64,000 nt of DNA. It comes from Geminocystis sp050753365. Lineage in GTDB: Bacteria; Cyanobacteriota; Cyanobacteriia; Cyanobacteriales; Cyanobacteriaceae. The notes beneath the pieces were generated by a model, which was not told the origin of the DNA, did no database searches, and was given only the letters and a program-made list of their open reading frames with translations. Position numbers and translations under genes: made by a program. This document shows positions 18,515 to 27,429 of this stretch, piece by piece. Each line of letters opens with the position of its first letter. The first letter of the stretch is position 1. The DNA is taken from positions 1 through 64,000 of the forward strand of contig NZ_JBLZFY010000008.1 of NCBI RefSeq assembly GCF_050753365.1, in the 5' to 3' direction.

Positions 18515-18691
18515 AGCTGTTTTAGCAATTAATTATAAACCCGATTTTGATATTAAATAAATTAATATTCTTTTAAGTATAGCATAGTGAATAGTAAATA
18601 GTGAATAGTGAATAGTAAATAATTATCAATTTTTAATGTAATCTAAAACTTAAAACTATCTTGTATATTAAGGTTTTTTGGGCATTAATTA

Positions 18692-19153
18692 CTAAATAAT
18701 AACTCGACAAATATGCCAATCAGGAAGGACTTTTGCCCCCATATTTTCGTAAAAATCAATGGCTGATTGATTCCAGTTTAAAACACTCCATTCTACCCTC
18801 CCAAAATCTCTTTTTTTCGCTAAATTAATCAGATAATTTAACAAGGCTTTGCCGATACCTTGACGGCGATATTCGGGTAAAACAAACAAGTCTTCTAAAT
18901 AAATACCGGGCTTAGTTAAAAAGGTGGAATAATTAGTAAAAAATAGAGCAAAACCCACAGATTTATCATCTAATTCGGCAATAATTGCCTCTGCATAGGT
19001 AGGATTTCCAAACAAGTGTTTCTCTAAATTTTCGATATTGCCTGTTACTTCATGGGATAATTTTTCATAGTCTGCTAAGGCTTGAATTAACTGAAATACT
19101 GTTTCTACATCGTCAATGGTGGCAAGACGAATATTAAGGTTATTCTCTATCAT
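18692..19153 (-). CDS. GNAT-family N-acetyltransferase
   Basis: A 153-residue acetyltransferase resembling diamine (spermidine/spermine-type) N-acetyltransferases. The acetyl-CoA motif A is LFVLPEYRRQGIGKALLNYL (about 96-115). Motif B, VEWSVLNWNQSAIDFYENMG, follows. The N-terminus IRLATIDDVETVFQLIQALA is typical of the family. It starts 4 bp after the stop of cobO, so the two are probably co-transcribed. The substrate is unknown. Confidence 0.85.
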   Translation of the reverse strand: MIENNLNIRLATIDDVETVFQLIQALADYEKLSHEVTGNIENLEKHLFGNPTYAEAIIAELDDKSVGFALFFTNYSTFLTKPGIYLEDLFVLPEYRRQGIGKALLNYLINLAKKRDFGRVEWSVLNWNQSAIDFYENMGAKVLPDWHICRVII

Positions 19154-19157
19154 AAAG

Positions 19158-19769
19158 TTAAAATTCTATACCAGCTTGAGCTTTAATTCCTTGTTCTTTA
19201 AAAGGATGTTTAATCAACTTCATTTCTGTTACTAAATCAGCTCGATCGATCAGTTCTTGTTTAGCTCCTCTACCTGTTAAAATAACGTGGGTATCTTCAG
19301 GTTTTTGCTCAATAATTTCTAACACTTCACTTAAGTTTAAATAGTCTAATTTTAAAGCAATATTAATCTCATCTAATAACACTAATTTATACTCTGGATT
19401 AAGAATAAAATCTTTCGCTTTTTGCCATGCTTTATGTGCCATGAGAATATCTCTTTCTCTATCTTGGGTTTCCCATGTAAAGCCTTCCCCCATAGCATAA
19501 AATTCTAATTGGTTTTCCCATTTTGCGAGGACTTCTTTTTCAGCAGGTTGCCACGCACCTTTAATGAATTGTACGATCGCCACTTTGTAACCGTGACCTA
19601 ACGATCGAATTACCATACCCAAACCTGCGGTTGTTTTACCCTTACCATTACCAGTATGAACAATTATTAAGCCTTTTTCGTCTGTCATATTCGCCAAACG
19701 TTGCTCTTGAATTTCCTTTCGGCGTTGCATTTTGAGTTTATAATCCGTATCGCTTAATTGAGTATTCAT
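19158..19769 (-). CDS. cobO: Cob(I)yrinic acid a,c-diamide adenosyltransferase
   Basis: A 203-residue P-loop enzyme of the CobO/CobA/BtuR family that transfers the adenosyl group from ATP to cob(I)yrinic acid diamide or cobalamin. The P-loop HTGNGKGKTTAGLGMV (about 38-53) is distinctive for the family. LVLLDEINIALKLDYL (about 129-144) and the C-terminal TGRGAKQELIDRADLVTEMK motif are present. The N-terminal helix with ERQ/QRR-type residues caps the corrinoid site. It is upstream of the acetyltransferase gene at 18692. Confidence 0.93.
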   Translation of the reverse strand: MNTQLSDTDYKLKMQRRKEIQEQRLANMTDEKGLIIVHTGNGKGKTTAGLGMVIRSLGHGYKVAIVQFIKGAWQPAEKEVLAKWENQLEFYAMGEGFTWETQDRERDILMAHKAWQKAKDFILNPEYKLVLLDEINIALKLDYLNLSEVLEIIEQKPEDTHVILTGRGAKQELIDRADLVTEMKLIKHPFKEQGIKAQAGIEF

Positions 19770-19846
19770 AAAGGGAATTAAGTAAAAAGTAAGGAAAAAT
19801 TAATTGTTATTCATTCTTAATTCTTCATTCTTAATTCTTCATTCTT

Positions 19847-20938
19847 CTAATTTAACCATCCTTTTAAGCGTCTTGCAACTTGTGGTCTTCTGAGCTTACG
19901 CATGGCTTTAGTTTGAATTTGTCTCACTCTTTCCCGTGATAATTCAAAAATTTTGCCTACTTCTTCAAGGGTATGAGCTTTTGTACTGGCTAAACCATAA
20001 CGTAATACAATTACTTCTTTTTCTCTTTCACTCAATACATCACTTAATACAGAAACAATTTCTTGGTGCATCATTGTTTCATTCATTTTTTCTTCAGGCA
20101 AAAGCAGATTACTGTCTTCGAGTAACTCCATTAACTCGGTATCTTCACCTTTCCCGACACGATGATTAAGAGAAAGAGATTGGCGTTTTAATTGCAATAA
20201 TTGCCCCAAGGCTTGACGAGTGATGCCCATTTCGTCAGCTATTTCTGTTTCCGTCGGTTGTCTTTGTAAATTTTGTTTTAAAATTCGTTGAGTTTTTTTG
20301 AGTTTATTGAGTTTTTCAACAATGTGAATGGGAAGGCGAATGGTGCGAGAATCATTGGCAATGGTGCGAGTAATTGCTTGGCGAATCCACCAATAGGCGT
20401 AAGTAGAGAATTTATAGCCTTTATCGGGATCAAATTTTTCGGCGGCACGATTTAAACCAATAGCGCCTTCTTGAATTAAGTCTAAAAATGGTACTCCACG
20501 ATTTAAGTAACGTTTGGCGATCGATACTACCAATCGTAAGTTCGATCGAATCATTTTGCGTTTAGCGACTTTACCTTTATAGAGACGATTATCTAATTGT
20601 CTCTCATTTTCTAAGCCCATAACTTGAGCTAATTCCATTTTAGTAGGAGTTCGTTGTAAGGAACGATGTAATTCTTGTTGTTTTTCTTCGCAAACACTTA
20701 AAAATTGAACTGCATAGGCTAAATCCATTTCTTCTTCAGGGGTAAGTAAAGGATAACGAGCCATTTCTTTAAAAAAAGCACCGACAGAATCTTCGACTTT
20801 AGATTTATTGCCTCTGGTTTTTTTGCCTTTTTCCTCCTCGCTAACAGAAAATTGTGCAATAACTTGATTTAATTCTTCGTCAATGTCAGCCTCCATCAAG
20901 CCATTACCATAGTCGAGTTGACTGTTTAACTGATTCAT
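19847..20938 (-). CDS. Group 2 RNA polymerase sigma-70 factor
   Basis: A 363-residue primary-like but non-essential sigma factor. Region 1.2 reads DSVGAFFKEMARYPLLTPEE (about 50-69). Region 2 holds LRLVVSIAKRYLNRGVPFLD and the -10 recognition segment FSTYAYWWIRQAITRTI. Region 3 (about 215-275) and region 4 follow, with the -35 helix-turn-helix TLEEVGKIFELSRERVRQIQ near the C-terminus. The lack of region 1.1 and the overall length fit group 2. The SVGAFFKEMARYPLL wording reminds me of SigC-type members, but the subgroup is uncertain. Promoter preference should resemble RpoD. The upstream gap is 497 bp. Confidence 0.88.
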   Translation of the reverse strand: MNQLNSQLDYGNGLMEADIDEELNQVIAQFSVSEEEKGKKTRGNKSKVEDSVGAFFKEMARYPLLTPEEEMDLAYAVQFLSVCEEKQQELHRSLQRTPTKMELAQVMGLENERQLDNRLYKGKVAKRKMIRSNLRLVVSIAKRYLNRGVPFLDLIQEGAIGLNRAAEKFDPDKGYKFSTYAYWWIRQAITRTIANDSRTIRLPIHIVEKLNKLKKTQRILKQNLQRQPTETEIADEMGITRQALGQLLQLKRQSLSLNHRVGKGEDTELMELLEDSNLLLPEEKMNETMMHQEIVSVLSDVLSEREKEVIVLRYGLASTKAHTLEEVGKIFELSRERVRQIQTKAMRKLRRPQVARRLKGWLN

Positions 20939-21435
20939 TTGATAACTCCTCTTTTTGCCACATTTTCAACTTGTTATAGGTATGGTGTTTAATAAATCAC
21001 CTTTGCTTAAGAAGTTTTGTGATATTTAATACCAAAAATATCTTAAAAGTAACTATAACAAATCTCTAATTTATAATGTAGCTAATAATTAGGCTTTTTG
21101 ACGATAAATTAGGAAATATTTATATATTTTCTTAAGATTTGAGAATGAATGAATATGATTAAATGGGGATCATTTGATATTTAATGCCTCCATCTCATAT
21201 AAAAAAATAATCGAAAAATAACCTATTTCTTAATCGTAATTCATAAAATTTAACAGATTATTAGGAATAAAAAACGGGGATCATTTGTCTATACTAGGTT
21301 TCAGTGTAGTCAATAATAAGCTAGTTTGCATTAGACTTCTCCATTAATTAAGATTTTAAGGGCTGAAGCCCTTACTACGAACCAACTAAAAAATCAATTG
21401 ATGATAATTTTTAGCTTAAATGTCGAGAGAAGCCC
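20939..21435. other. Intergenic region upstream of the sigma factor
   Basis: No gene seen. A 12-bp direct repeat GGGGATCATTTG occurs at 21165-21176 and 21276-21287, and a dispersed GGCTGAAGCC repeat lies at about 21360-21382. Any promoter of the sigma gene should lie in the left part. Confidence 0.5.
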
Positions 21436-22890
21436 TTATGCACCAAAAACTTGAATATTGTTGAAAGCACACACGGGAGAAGCATGACCAACTCTGATAG
21501 ACTGGTTAGGTTCACCTTTACCGCAATAGGGTGTACCATAAAATTCTCTAGTGGAATCGTCTCCTACGAAGGCTAAGTTATGCCAAAAGTGTTGGGTAAC
21601 GCCTCGATAATTAGGGTTGCGTAGCGTTTTTGTTAGTTTGCCATTTTCGATTAACTGCGCATATTCACAACCAAATTGAAATTTGTTACGATAGTCGTCG
21701 ATCGACCACGATCGATTAGACTGCATATAGACACCATGCTCGATCGAACTTATGATCTCATTAAAGCTACTATGTCCCGATTCTAAGTTTAAATTAGCCA
21801 TGCGATCGATGGGCGCTCTATTCCATGAACTCGATCGAAAATTGGCAACTCCTAGTACATTTGCTCTAGCCTGACTTTCTAAACTCCCTAATCCTCTCAA
21901 TAAAATGCCGTCTTTGATGAGATACTCTTTTTGTGCCTTCAATCCTGCATCATCAAAACCATAACTAGCTAATTCCCCTTGCACAGTGGGATCAAAGGTG
22001 ATATTCATTAAAGATGAACCATAGGCTAATGTGCCAAAATCCGACAATTTAACGAAGCTACTTCCTGCATAGTTGCGCTCATCCCCCAGAATTCGATCGA
22101 TTTCTAAAGGATGCCCGATGCTTTCATGGATTTGTAGCATCATCTGATCTGGTGCTAAAACTAAAGTGGTGACTATATCAGGACATTCTTCGGCGTATAA
22201 CAATTCTACCGCTTGTTCTCCTATTTGTTGCGCTCGATCGAACGTTACCATGGGATTTAAGATTTCTATTCCTCCTTGATAGCATCTCGCCATCATGCCA
22301 TTATCCGTGCGTTTTTGGACTATATTTCCCTCTTGCGCTGTAGCTTCGTAATCGGTAGAAACAAGGGAAAATTCCTGTTCAATATTAGCACCATTACTAC
22401 TGACAAAATGATGTTTAATGTCGCTAATTTGAGCAAAAGCAGTGGCTTTGACGATTTTATCCGAGACTTTTAATCGATGACAAGTTTCGATCAACAAATC
22501 ATTCAATTCCTGATGATTGAATACTTTATCATCTTTTGAGTTCGATCGAGCAGCGCCACTGTTAAGTGATCGATAGTTTCCCTTCGTAGGAGGACGAATA
22601 CTGGGATTAAAACGGAAAATACCCCAATCAGAGGCTTTTTTTGCCTGTTTTTCAGCGATTTCGATCGCAGATTGAATACTATCCTGATCTAATCTATTAG
22701 TAGCACAATAGCCTAATTGTCCATTCACCATCACTTCTACCATTACCCCATTAGTGGATTTTCGTCCATTACTTTGAGGTTTGCCATCTCGAAAAACTTT
22801 AGTGGTAGTGGTTTCGCTCACTTGTCTTAAGCCTACCCATTCGGCAGAAGTATTGAGATTATTTAAGGTTTTTTCTAAGTTAAATGTCAT
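21436..22890 (-). CDS. tldD: TldD-family metallopeptidase
   Basis: A 484-residue protein of the TldD/PmbA family. These zinc peptidases degrade or mature peptides and work as TldD-TldE heterodimers. The metal motif HExxxH is present as QIHESIGHPLEID (about residue 255), which marks the catalytic TldD partner rather than TldE. The conserved N-terminal half and the family C-terminus are complete (SIRVGHASPVCAFNNIQVFG). No tldE/pmbA gene is adjacent. The gene is unusually dense in CGATCG octamers compared with its neighbours, with more than ten visible in 1.45 kb. Confidence 0.9.
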   Translation of the reverse strand: MTFNLEKTLNNLNTSAEWVGLRQVSETTTTKVFRDGKPQSNGRKSTNGVMVEVMVNGQLGYCATNRLDQDSIQSAIEIAEKQAKKASDWGIFRFNPSIRPPTKGNYRSLNSGAARSNSKDDKVFNHQELNDLLIETCHRLKVSDKIVKATAFAQISDIKHHFVSSNGANIEQEFSLVSTDYEATAQEGNIVQKRTDNGMMARCYQGGIEILNPMVTFDRAQQIGEQAVELLYAEECPDIVTTLVLAPDQMMLQIHESIGHPLEIDRILGDERNYAGSSFVKLSDFGTLAYGSSLMNITFDPTVQGELASYGFDDAGLKAQKEYLIKDGILLRGLGSLESQARANVLGVANFRSSSWNRAPIDRMANLNLESGHSSFNEIISSIEHGVYMQSNRSWSIDDYRNKFQFGCEYAQLIENGKLTKTLRNPNYRGVTQHFWHNLAFVGDDSTREFYGTPYCGKGEPNQSIRVGHASPVCAFNNIQVFGA

Positions 22891-23044
22891 AGTTTTTTAC
22901 AAAAATTATTATATTAGAAGTTATGCCCTTGACAAATTATTAATAGATAAAGGCTAAAGCCTTCACTACAAAACTATATTAATATTTTTTACTGGAAATC
23001 TAATAATTTATAATAAGGGAACAAAATAATCGGAGGTAATCGTA

Positions 23045-23509
23045 ATGGTAGCTGAATTAATCAAAAATCAAACAAATTTATACGATACTGACTATAATCT
23101 TTGGGTATTAGAAACGGTTAAGCAACTAGAAAATAGAAATTTTAACTCTGTTGATTGGGAAAATTTAATTGAGGAGGTTTTAGACTTGAGTAAAAGGGAT
23201 AAAAGGAAACTAGAAAGTTTATTAATAAAATTAATTGAACACCTACTAATTTTACAGTATTGGCAATCAGAAAAAGAGAGAAATAAAGGACATTGGGAAA
23301 GAGAAATTCTTAATTTTCAACAACAAATTATCAGAGAATTAGAAGATAGTCCTAGTTTAAATAATTATCTCAATAATAAATTTTTTGATTGTTACCAAAA
23401 AGGTTGTAAATTAGCTTCTAAACATTCTCAACTTCCTCTTAATATTTTTCCTGAAAAACCCCTTATATCTCTCGAACAAATATTAGATGAAAATTGGCTT
23501 TTTTCGTAA
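23045..23509 (+). CDS. DUF29 family protein
   Basis: A 154-residue protein of the DUF29 family, which is expanded in cyanobacteria and has no known function. The pattern LYDTDYNLWVLETVKQLENR, then DWENLIEEVLDL, LLIKLIEHLLILQYW and a C-terminal ILDENWL is characteristic. It is mostly alpha-helical and soluble. AATCGGAGG lies before the ATG. A paralogue sits tail-to-tail on the opposite strand at 23652-24113. Confidence 0.85.
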   Translation: MVAELIKNQTNLYDTDYNLWVLETVKQLENRNFNSVDWENLIEEVLDLSKRDKRKLESLLIKLIEHLLILQYWQSEKERNKGHWEREILNFQQQIIRELEDSPSLNNYLNNKFFDCYQKGCKLASKHSQLPLNIFPEKPLISLEQILDENWLFS

Positions 23510-23651
23510 AACAGGCATCTTGGCTGTGACATTATAATTTTCACTACTTGATTAAATTCCTAGGGTTTGAATAATATTCAACCCTAACACCACCAGATTT
23601 TTGGTTATCACAATTACTATAAAAAATAATTAATTTTTTGATAAAAAAGTT

Positions 23652-24113
23652 TTAAGGTAGCCAATTTTCATCAAGAATTTGCTCAAAAGATAGTATTAAT
23701 TTTTTCGGAAAAGTATTTAAAGGTAAGCTAGATTTATTACTAACAATTTTTTTAGCATCATCATAACATTCTTCACAAATTTCTATTAAATAACGTTTAA
23801 GACTAGGACTACTTTTTAATTCCCTTCGGATTTGAATACGAAAATTAATGATTTCTCCTTTCCAATGATTTTCATTTCTTTCTTTTTCAGAATCCCAGTA
23901 TTGCAATTTGAGTAGATGTTCTAGTAATCTAGTTAAAAGACTTTCTATTTTTTTTTGATCCCTTCTACCCAAACTCGATACCTCCTCAATTAAATTTTCC
24001 CAATCTAAAGAATCTAAGTCTTTTTTTTCTAACTTTTCAATAGTGTCTAATATCCAAAGATGATAGTCAGTATCGTATAAACTTTTCTGTTTTTGTTTTA
24101 ATTCTGTTACCAT
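23652..24113 (-). CDS. DUF29 family protein (paralogue)
   Basis: A 153-residue DUF29 protein clearly similar along its length to the one at 23045: LYDTDYHLWILDTIEKLEKK, DSLDWENLIEEVSSLGRRDQ, LLEHLLKLQYWDSEKERNEN and ILDENWLP. The two genes converge, which indicates a local inverted duplication or two independent insertions of the family. Confidence 0.85.
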   Translation of the reverse strand: MVTELKQKQKSLYDTDYHLWILDTIEKLEKKDLDSLDWENLIEEVSSLGRRDQKKIESLLTRLLEHLLKLQYWDSEKERNENHWKGEIINFRIQIRRELKSSPSLKRYLIEICEECYDDAKKIVSNKSSLPLNTFPKKLILSFEQILDENWLP

Positions 24114-24302
24114 TTCTTCAATTATTATTAGCTAATTTTAATCATGTTTTAAATAGTTATTATTTTATCACAATATTTTTACATTTATATCAGAATGATA
24201 GATAGGATACATGACAAAGTTTGATAATCATAGAACTATTTTTTGAATCTTGTCAAAACAATGGGATTGCATTACCATAAAGAAAAAGTCTAAAAAATAG
24301 CT

Positions 24303-24635
24303 ATGTCAAAATTAATAAAAGCTGAATCTACTTTAACCCAACGGTATCAAACCACAATCCCTTATGTAGTGCGTCAAACTTTAGGGTTAGAAAAGGGTAA
24401 TAAAATTAGTTATCAAATTCAAGAGGATGGAAGTGTAATTATCACTCGTTGTCAAAATAATCAAGAAGAATTAGATCCCATTTTAGGACAATTTCTCGAC
24501 TTTTTAGAGCAGGATATAAATAAGAATCCTCAACAAATAAAGGCAATGACTTCCACAGAGGTTAATCATTTAAAATCTCTTGTAAATCATGTCGCTGTTG
24601 ATTTAGAAACATCATTAGAAGATGAGGAAGAATAA
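24303..24635 (+). CDS. prlF: PrlF-type antitoxin (AbrB fold)
   Basis: A 110-residue protein with an N-terminal SpoVT/AbrB swapped-hairpin domain (STLTQRYQTTIPYVVRQTLG, GNKISYQIQEDGSVIITR, about 8-50). An acidic helical C-terminus follows that would bind the toxin. It precedes a YhaV-like toxin gene by 2 bp, the classic order of the PrlF-YhaV type II module. The AbrB domain is expected to bind the operon's own promoter. Confidence 0.85.
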   Translation: MSKLIKAESTLTQRYQTTIPYVVRQTLGLEKGNKISYQIQEDGSVIITRCQNNQEELDPILGQFLDFLEQDINKNPQQIKAMTSTEVNHLKSLVNHVAVDLETSLEDEEE

Positions 24636-24637
24636 AA

Positions 24638-25099
24638 TTGTTAAAGTCACAACCATTAATTATTAACGGGTGGAAAATTTATGCTCATTCCTTATTCTTA
24701 AATCAACTGAAAAAACTAACACTTAAAGTAGAAAAATTAAAGCAAAAATACCCCCAATCATATCAAGAAAAAAAAGCAACAAAATTATTAGCGGCTATTA
24801 ATAAGTTAGCCTTTGAAATAATACCTCAAGAGCCGAATCGTAAAGAATACCGTCAAGGAAATACATTAGGAAAAGAGTATCGACATTGGTTTAGAGCCAA
24901 ATTTTTTCAACAATACCGTTTATTTTTTAGATTTCATCAGGAAAGTAAAATTATTGTTTATGTGTGGGTAAATGATGAGCAATCAAAACGAGTTTATGGT
25001 AGTGAGACTGATGCTTATGAAGTTTTTAGAAAAATGTTGCACAACGGTAATCCTCCTGATAGTTGGGAGCAATTATTAATCGAAGTTCAATCTGAATAA
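24638..25099 (+). CDS. yhaV: YhaV-type ribonuclease toxin
   Basis: A 153-residue RelE-superfamily toxin of the YhaV type. The start is TTG at 24638, supported by GAGGAAG seven bases upstream and by the N-terminus that continues into the family motif INGWKIYAHSLFLNQLKKLT. Further family features are LGKEYRHWFRAKFFQQYRLF and IIVYVWVNDEQSKRVYGSET. YhaV cleaves mRNA and is neutralised by PrlF. The gene ends normally and appears intact. Confidence 0.88.
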   Translation: MLKSQPLIINGWKIYAHSLFLNQLKKLTLKVEKLKQKYPQSYQEKKATKLLAAINKLAFEIIPQEPNRKEYRQGNTLGKEYRHWFRAKFFQQYRLFFRFHQESKIIVYVWVNDEQSKRVYGSETDAYEVFRKMLHNGNPPDSWEQLLIEVQSE

Positions 25100-25120
25100 T
25101 CAGTTATCCTGACTTTTCTC

Positions 25121-25157
25121 TCCTCTTCTGATGAGAATACTTTTTCAGCAAACCCTA
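25121..25157 (-). repeat. Terminal fragment of the MITE-like repeat
   Basis: TGATGAGAATACTTTTTCAG and the following CAAACCCTAATTAT match the family terminus. It lies between yhaV and the lipoprotein gene. Confidence 0.5.
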
Positions 25158-25206
25158 ATTATAATAAAGTAAGTTTCAATATAATAAATTTAGTAAAGAA
25201 AGTTTT

Positions 25207-26385
25207 ATGAAAAATAAGCTATTATCATGGCTAACTATAATTCTATTTAGTTTTATTTTAGTTGGTTGTAACGATTCGATCGAAAGTGTACAGGCATTTA
25301 ACAGCGACTCCAAACCCCCCATTCCTAATGTTGAAAATATAGCAGAAGTCGCACCACCTTTACTTATTCAACAACTAAATGAAAATTTTGCCCAAACTCA
25401 ACCCCAAGTTAAAATTCTCAGTCCTAATAATAATGAAGTTTTAAATACTAATAATGTAGCGGTTACTTTAGAAGTGAAGGGATTAGACATATTTAAAAAT
25501 GAAGAATTGAACATGGGACCCAATTTACACTTTTTTGTGGATGATCAACCCTATCAGGCTATCTATAATACAGCAGATTCGATCGAATTAAAAGACTTAT
25601 CACCCGGTACTCATACTATCAGAGTTTTTGCTTCTCGTCCTTGGCATGAAAGTTTTAAAAACGAAGGTGCTTACGCGCAAACTACCTTTCATGTATTCAC
25701 CCCCACAGAAGATAACAACCCTGATGAAAACCTCCCCTTACTTACCTACAGTCGCCCCCAAGGAGTCTATTCTGCCGAACCAATTATGTTAGACTTTTAT
25801 TTAACCAATACTCCCCTTCATTTAGCGGCACAAGAAAACCCCGATGATGACATCAAAGATTGGCGTATTCGAGTAACAATTAACGGCGAATCCTTTTTAT
25901 TAGATACATGGCAACCCATTTATTTAACAGGTTTTAACAAAGGGCAAAACTGGGTTAAGTTAGAATTTATTGATGAAAATGGTAATGTAGTCAAAAACTC
26001 TTTTAATAGTACCGTTAGAGTGATTGATTTTCAACCGAAAGTTAAAGACACCTTAGCTAAATTAGTTACCAATAAAATTAGTTTAGCCAAAGCTCAAGCT
26101 ATTACCATGAGGAATTATCCCATCACAGAAACAGAAGAAGAAGTCATTCCCGAAGAAGAAGTGATGGTGGAAGACACCACCTTAGAAGAAACCATGACGG
26201 AAGAAGTTATTTCCGAAGATGACACAATCGAGGTAGTGACTCCAGAAGCTGAAAAAGTGAAAACCTCAGAAACCACAAAAGTTGAAGATACTCAAGCTAC
26301 TCCAGAGGAAACTTCAGAAGACATCATTACGGAAGAAGTTACAACGGAAGAAATTATTGTACAAGATGAAAAATCAGAATCTTGA
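25207..26385 (+). CDS. Putative lipoprotein with Ig-like region and acidic tail
   Basis: A 392-residue exported protein. The lipobox LVGC puts the lipidated cysteine at residue 21 after a hydrophobic signal (LLSWLTIILFSFILVGC). Residues about 75-165 (VKILSPNNNEVLNTNNVAVT, PNLHFFVDDQPYQAIYNTAD, LSPGTHTIRVFASRPWHESF) resemble an immunoglobulin-like or FixH/DUF4399-type beta sandwich. A second beta-rich part covers about 185-275. The last 85 residues are a low-complexity Glu/Thr-rich tail that is probably disordered and strongly negative. I cannot name a function. It is a conserved cyanobacterial type in my recollection. Confidence 0.65.
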   Translation: MKNKLLSWLTIILFSFILVGCNDSIESVQAFNSDSKPPIPNVENIAEVAPPLLIQQLNENFAQTQPQVKILSPNNNEVLNTNNVAVTLEVKGLDIFKNEELNMGPNLHFFVDDQPYQAIYNTADSIELKDLSPGTHTIRVFASRPWHESFKNEGAYAQTTFHVFTPTEDNNPDENLPLLTYSRPQGVYSAEPIMLDFYLTNTPLHLAAQENPDDDIKDWRIRVTINGESFLLDTWQPIYLTGFNKGQNWVKLEFIDENGNVVKNSFNSTVRVIDFQPKVKDTLAKLVTNKISLAKAQAITMRNYPITETEEEVIPEEEVMVEDTTLEETMTEEVISEDDTIEVVTPEAEKVKTSETTKVEDTQATPEETSEDIITEEVTTEEIIVQDEKSES

Positions 26386-26791
26386 AAACTATCAATAATC
26401 AGTAGATTTCAACCTTAATTTTTAAAACAAGAGTTATATCAATTACTTATCTAATTACTATTAGTTTTTTCCCTAATTCTGACAGTTGTTTTCTTGATTG
26501 ATATTGAGTAAATTCGCCTTGATATATTTTCTAAACATAACTCGTTATTACCTCTAAATTAGAGGTAAGTAATTTATCTAAATAGTTATTAATTTTTCTT
26601 TAATTTGTATTTTTTCATTAGTTTTTTAGCCTAAAATTCAAAATTCTACTTTAGACTAATGTTATAGGTAGTGTTTTTTAGCCAAAATTTATCGTTTAGA
26701 TACACTACCGGTAGTGTAATTTTTCATTTAGTCTAAAGTACCGTTAAAATTTTATTTTAGTAATATAATGTTTATTTTGTCTAAAACTATA
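26386..26791. other. Intergenic region with nested inverted repeats
   Basis: No gene. The gap separates the 3' ends of the lipoprotein gene and hicA. It contains an 18-bp perfect palindrome at 26701-26718 bracketed by a 12-bp inverted repeat (26647-26658 and 26729-26740), listed separately. Confidence 0.6.
26647..26740. repeat. Nested palindromes: TACTTTAGACTA arms around TACACTACCGGTAGTGTA
   Basis: TACTTTAGACTA (26647-26658) pairs exactly with TAGTCTAAAGTA (26729-26740). Inside lies the perfect palindrome TACACTACCGGTAGTGTA (26701-26718) and an additional half-site GGTAGTGT at 26667-26674. The architecture could be an operator cluster, a cruciform or a transposon remnant. There is no T-run of terminator type. 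Confidence 0.6.
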
Positions 26792-27034
26792 TCAAGGAAA
26801 AAGTATATTAGTTAATTCATTTTTAGTTAAATTAAAGTGATTTCCAACATCTCTTAAGATAGAATTTAATGTTCCTATTTTTAAAGGATTATGAGCAGGT
26901 ATTGTTAGATGATGTTCTCCATTTTCTTCTGTAGTTAAACGGATATGACTCCCCGTTTGATGACTAATTTTATATCCTAATTTTTTGAGAGCTTTAATTA
27001 AGTCTGCACTTGATAAATCTCTGGGGATTTTCAC
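26792..27034 (-). CDS. hicA: HicA-type mRNA interferase toxin
   Basis: An 80-residue HicA toxin with a double-stranded-RNA-binding-like fold. The catalytic histidine is in HQTGSHIRLT (about 26-35). DLSSADLIKALKKLGYKISH at the start and the HHLTIPAHNPLKIGTLNSIL segment are family hallmarks. It overlaps the upstream antitoxin-like gene by 4 bp (ATGA), so the two are translationally coupled. HicA cleaves mRNA when unopposed. Confidence 0.9.
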   Translation of the reverse strand: MKIPRDLSSADLIKALKKLGYKISHQTGSHIRLTTEENGEHHLTIPAHNPLKIGTLNSILRDVGNHFNLTKNELTNILFP

Positions 27035-27249
27035 GATGCTATTACCTCATCTCTAACAATATGTAAACGAATTATTTGAGGACGCATTTTTTCATCGATA
27101 AAATGACAATTAACAGCGTCTTTAATTTCTATTTTTAATTGTTCAAGAGTTTCAGCTTCTGTGAAAATTGATTCCCCTAATGCTTGGGCAGTATAACCAC
27201 CTTCTATGGCTTCTTCTACTAAAAAAATAATTTCTTTTATAGGTTTCAT
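27031..27249 (-). CDS. hicB: HicB-like antitoxin (short form)
   Basis: A 72-residue protein corresponding to the partial RNase H-like HicB fold without a C-terminal DNA-binding domain. The pattern IIFLVEEAIEGGYTAQALGE, then FTEAETLEQLKIEIKDAVNC, is the HicB core with the usual EGGY motif. Many databases mislabel such short cyanobacterial proteins as part of a 2-oxoisovalerate dehydrogenase; there is nothing of that enzyme here. The gene precedes hicA, the order in which the antitoxin comes first. Confidence 0.8.
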   Translation of the reverse strand: MKPIKEIIFLVEEAIEGGYTAQALGESIFTEAETLEQLKIEIKDAVNCHFIDEKMRPQIIRLHIVRDEVIAS

Positions 27250-27429
27250 AATATGATATTTTTTCTTTACTAAATTATGATTAATAGTGACTTAAGGAAT
27301 GAGGATTTAATAATGTTTCCATTAACTTTGAGTACGATCGAACCTTAATGATAACACCAATCAAAAATCAATCTATCCCTATTTGTGAAATAATTGAATG
27401 TGAAGGATTCTTAAAAAAATTATTTAATC

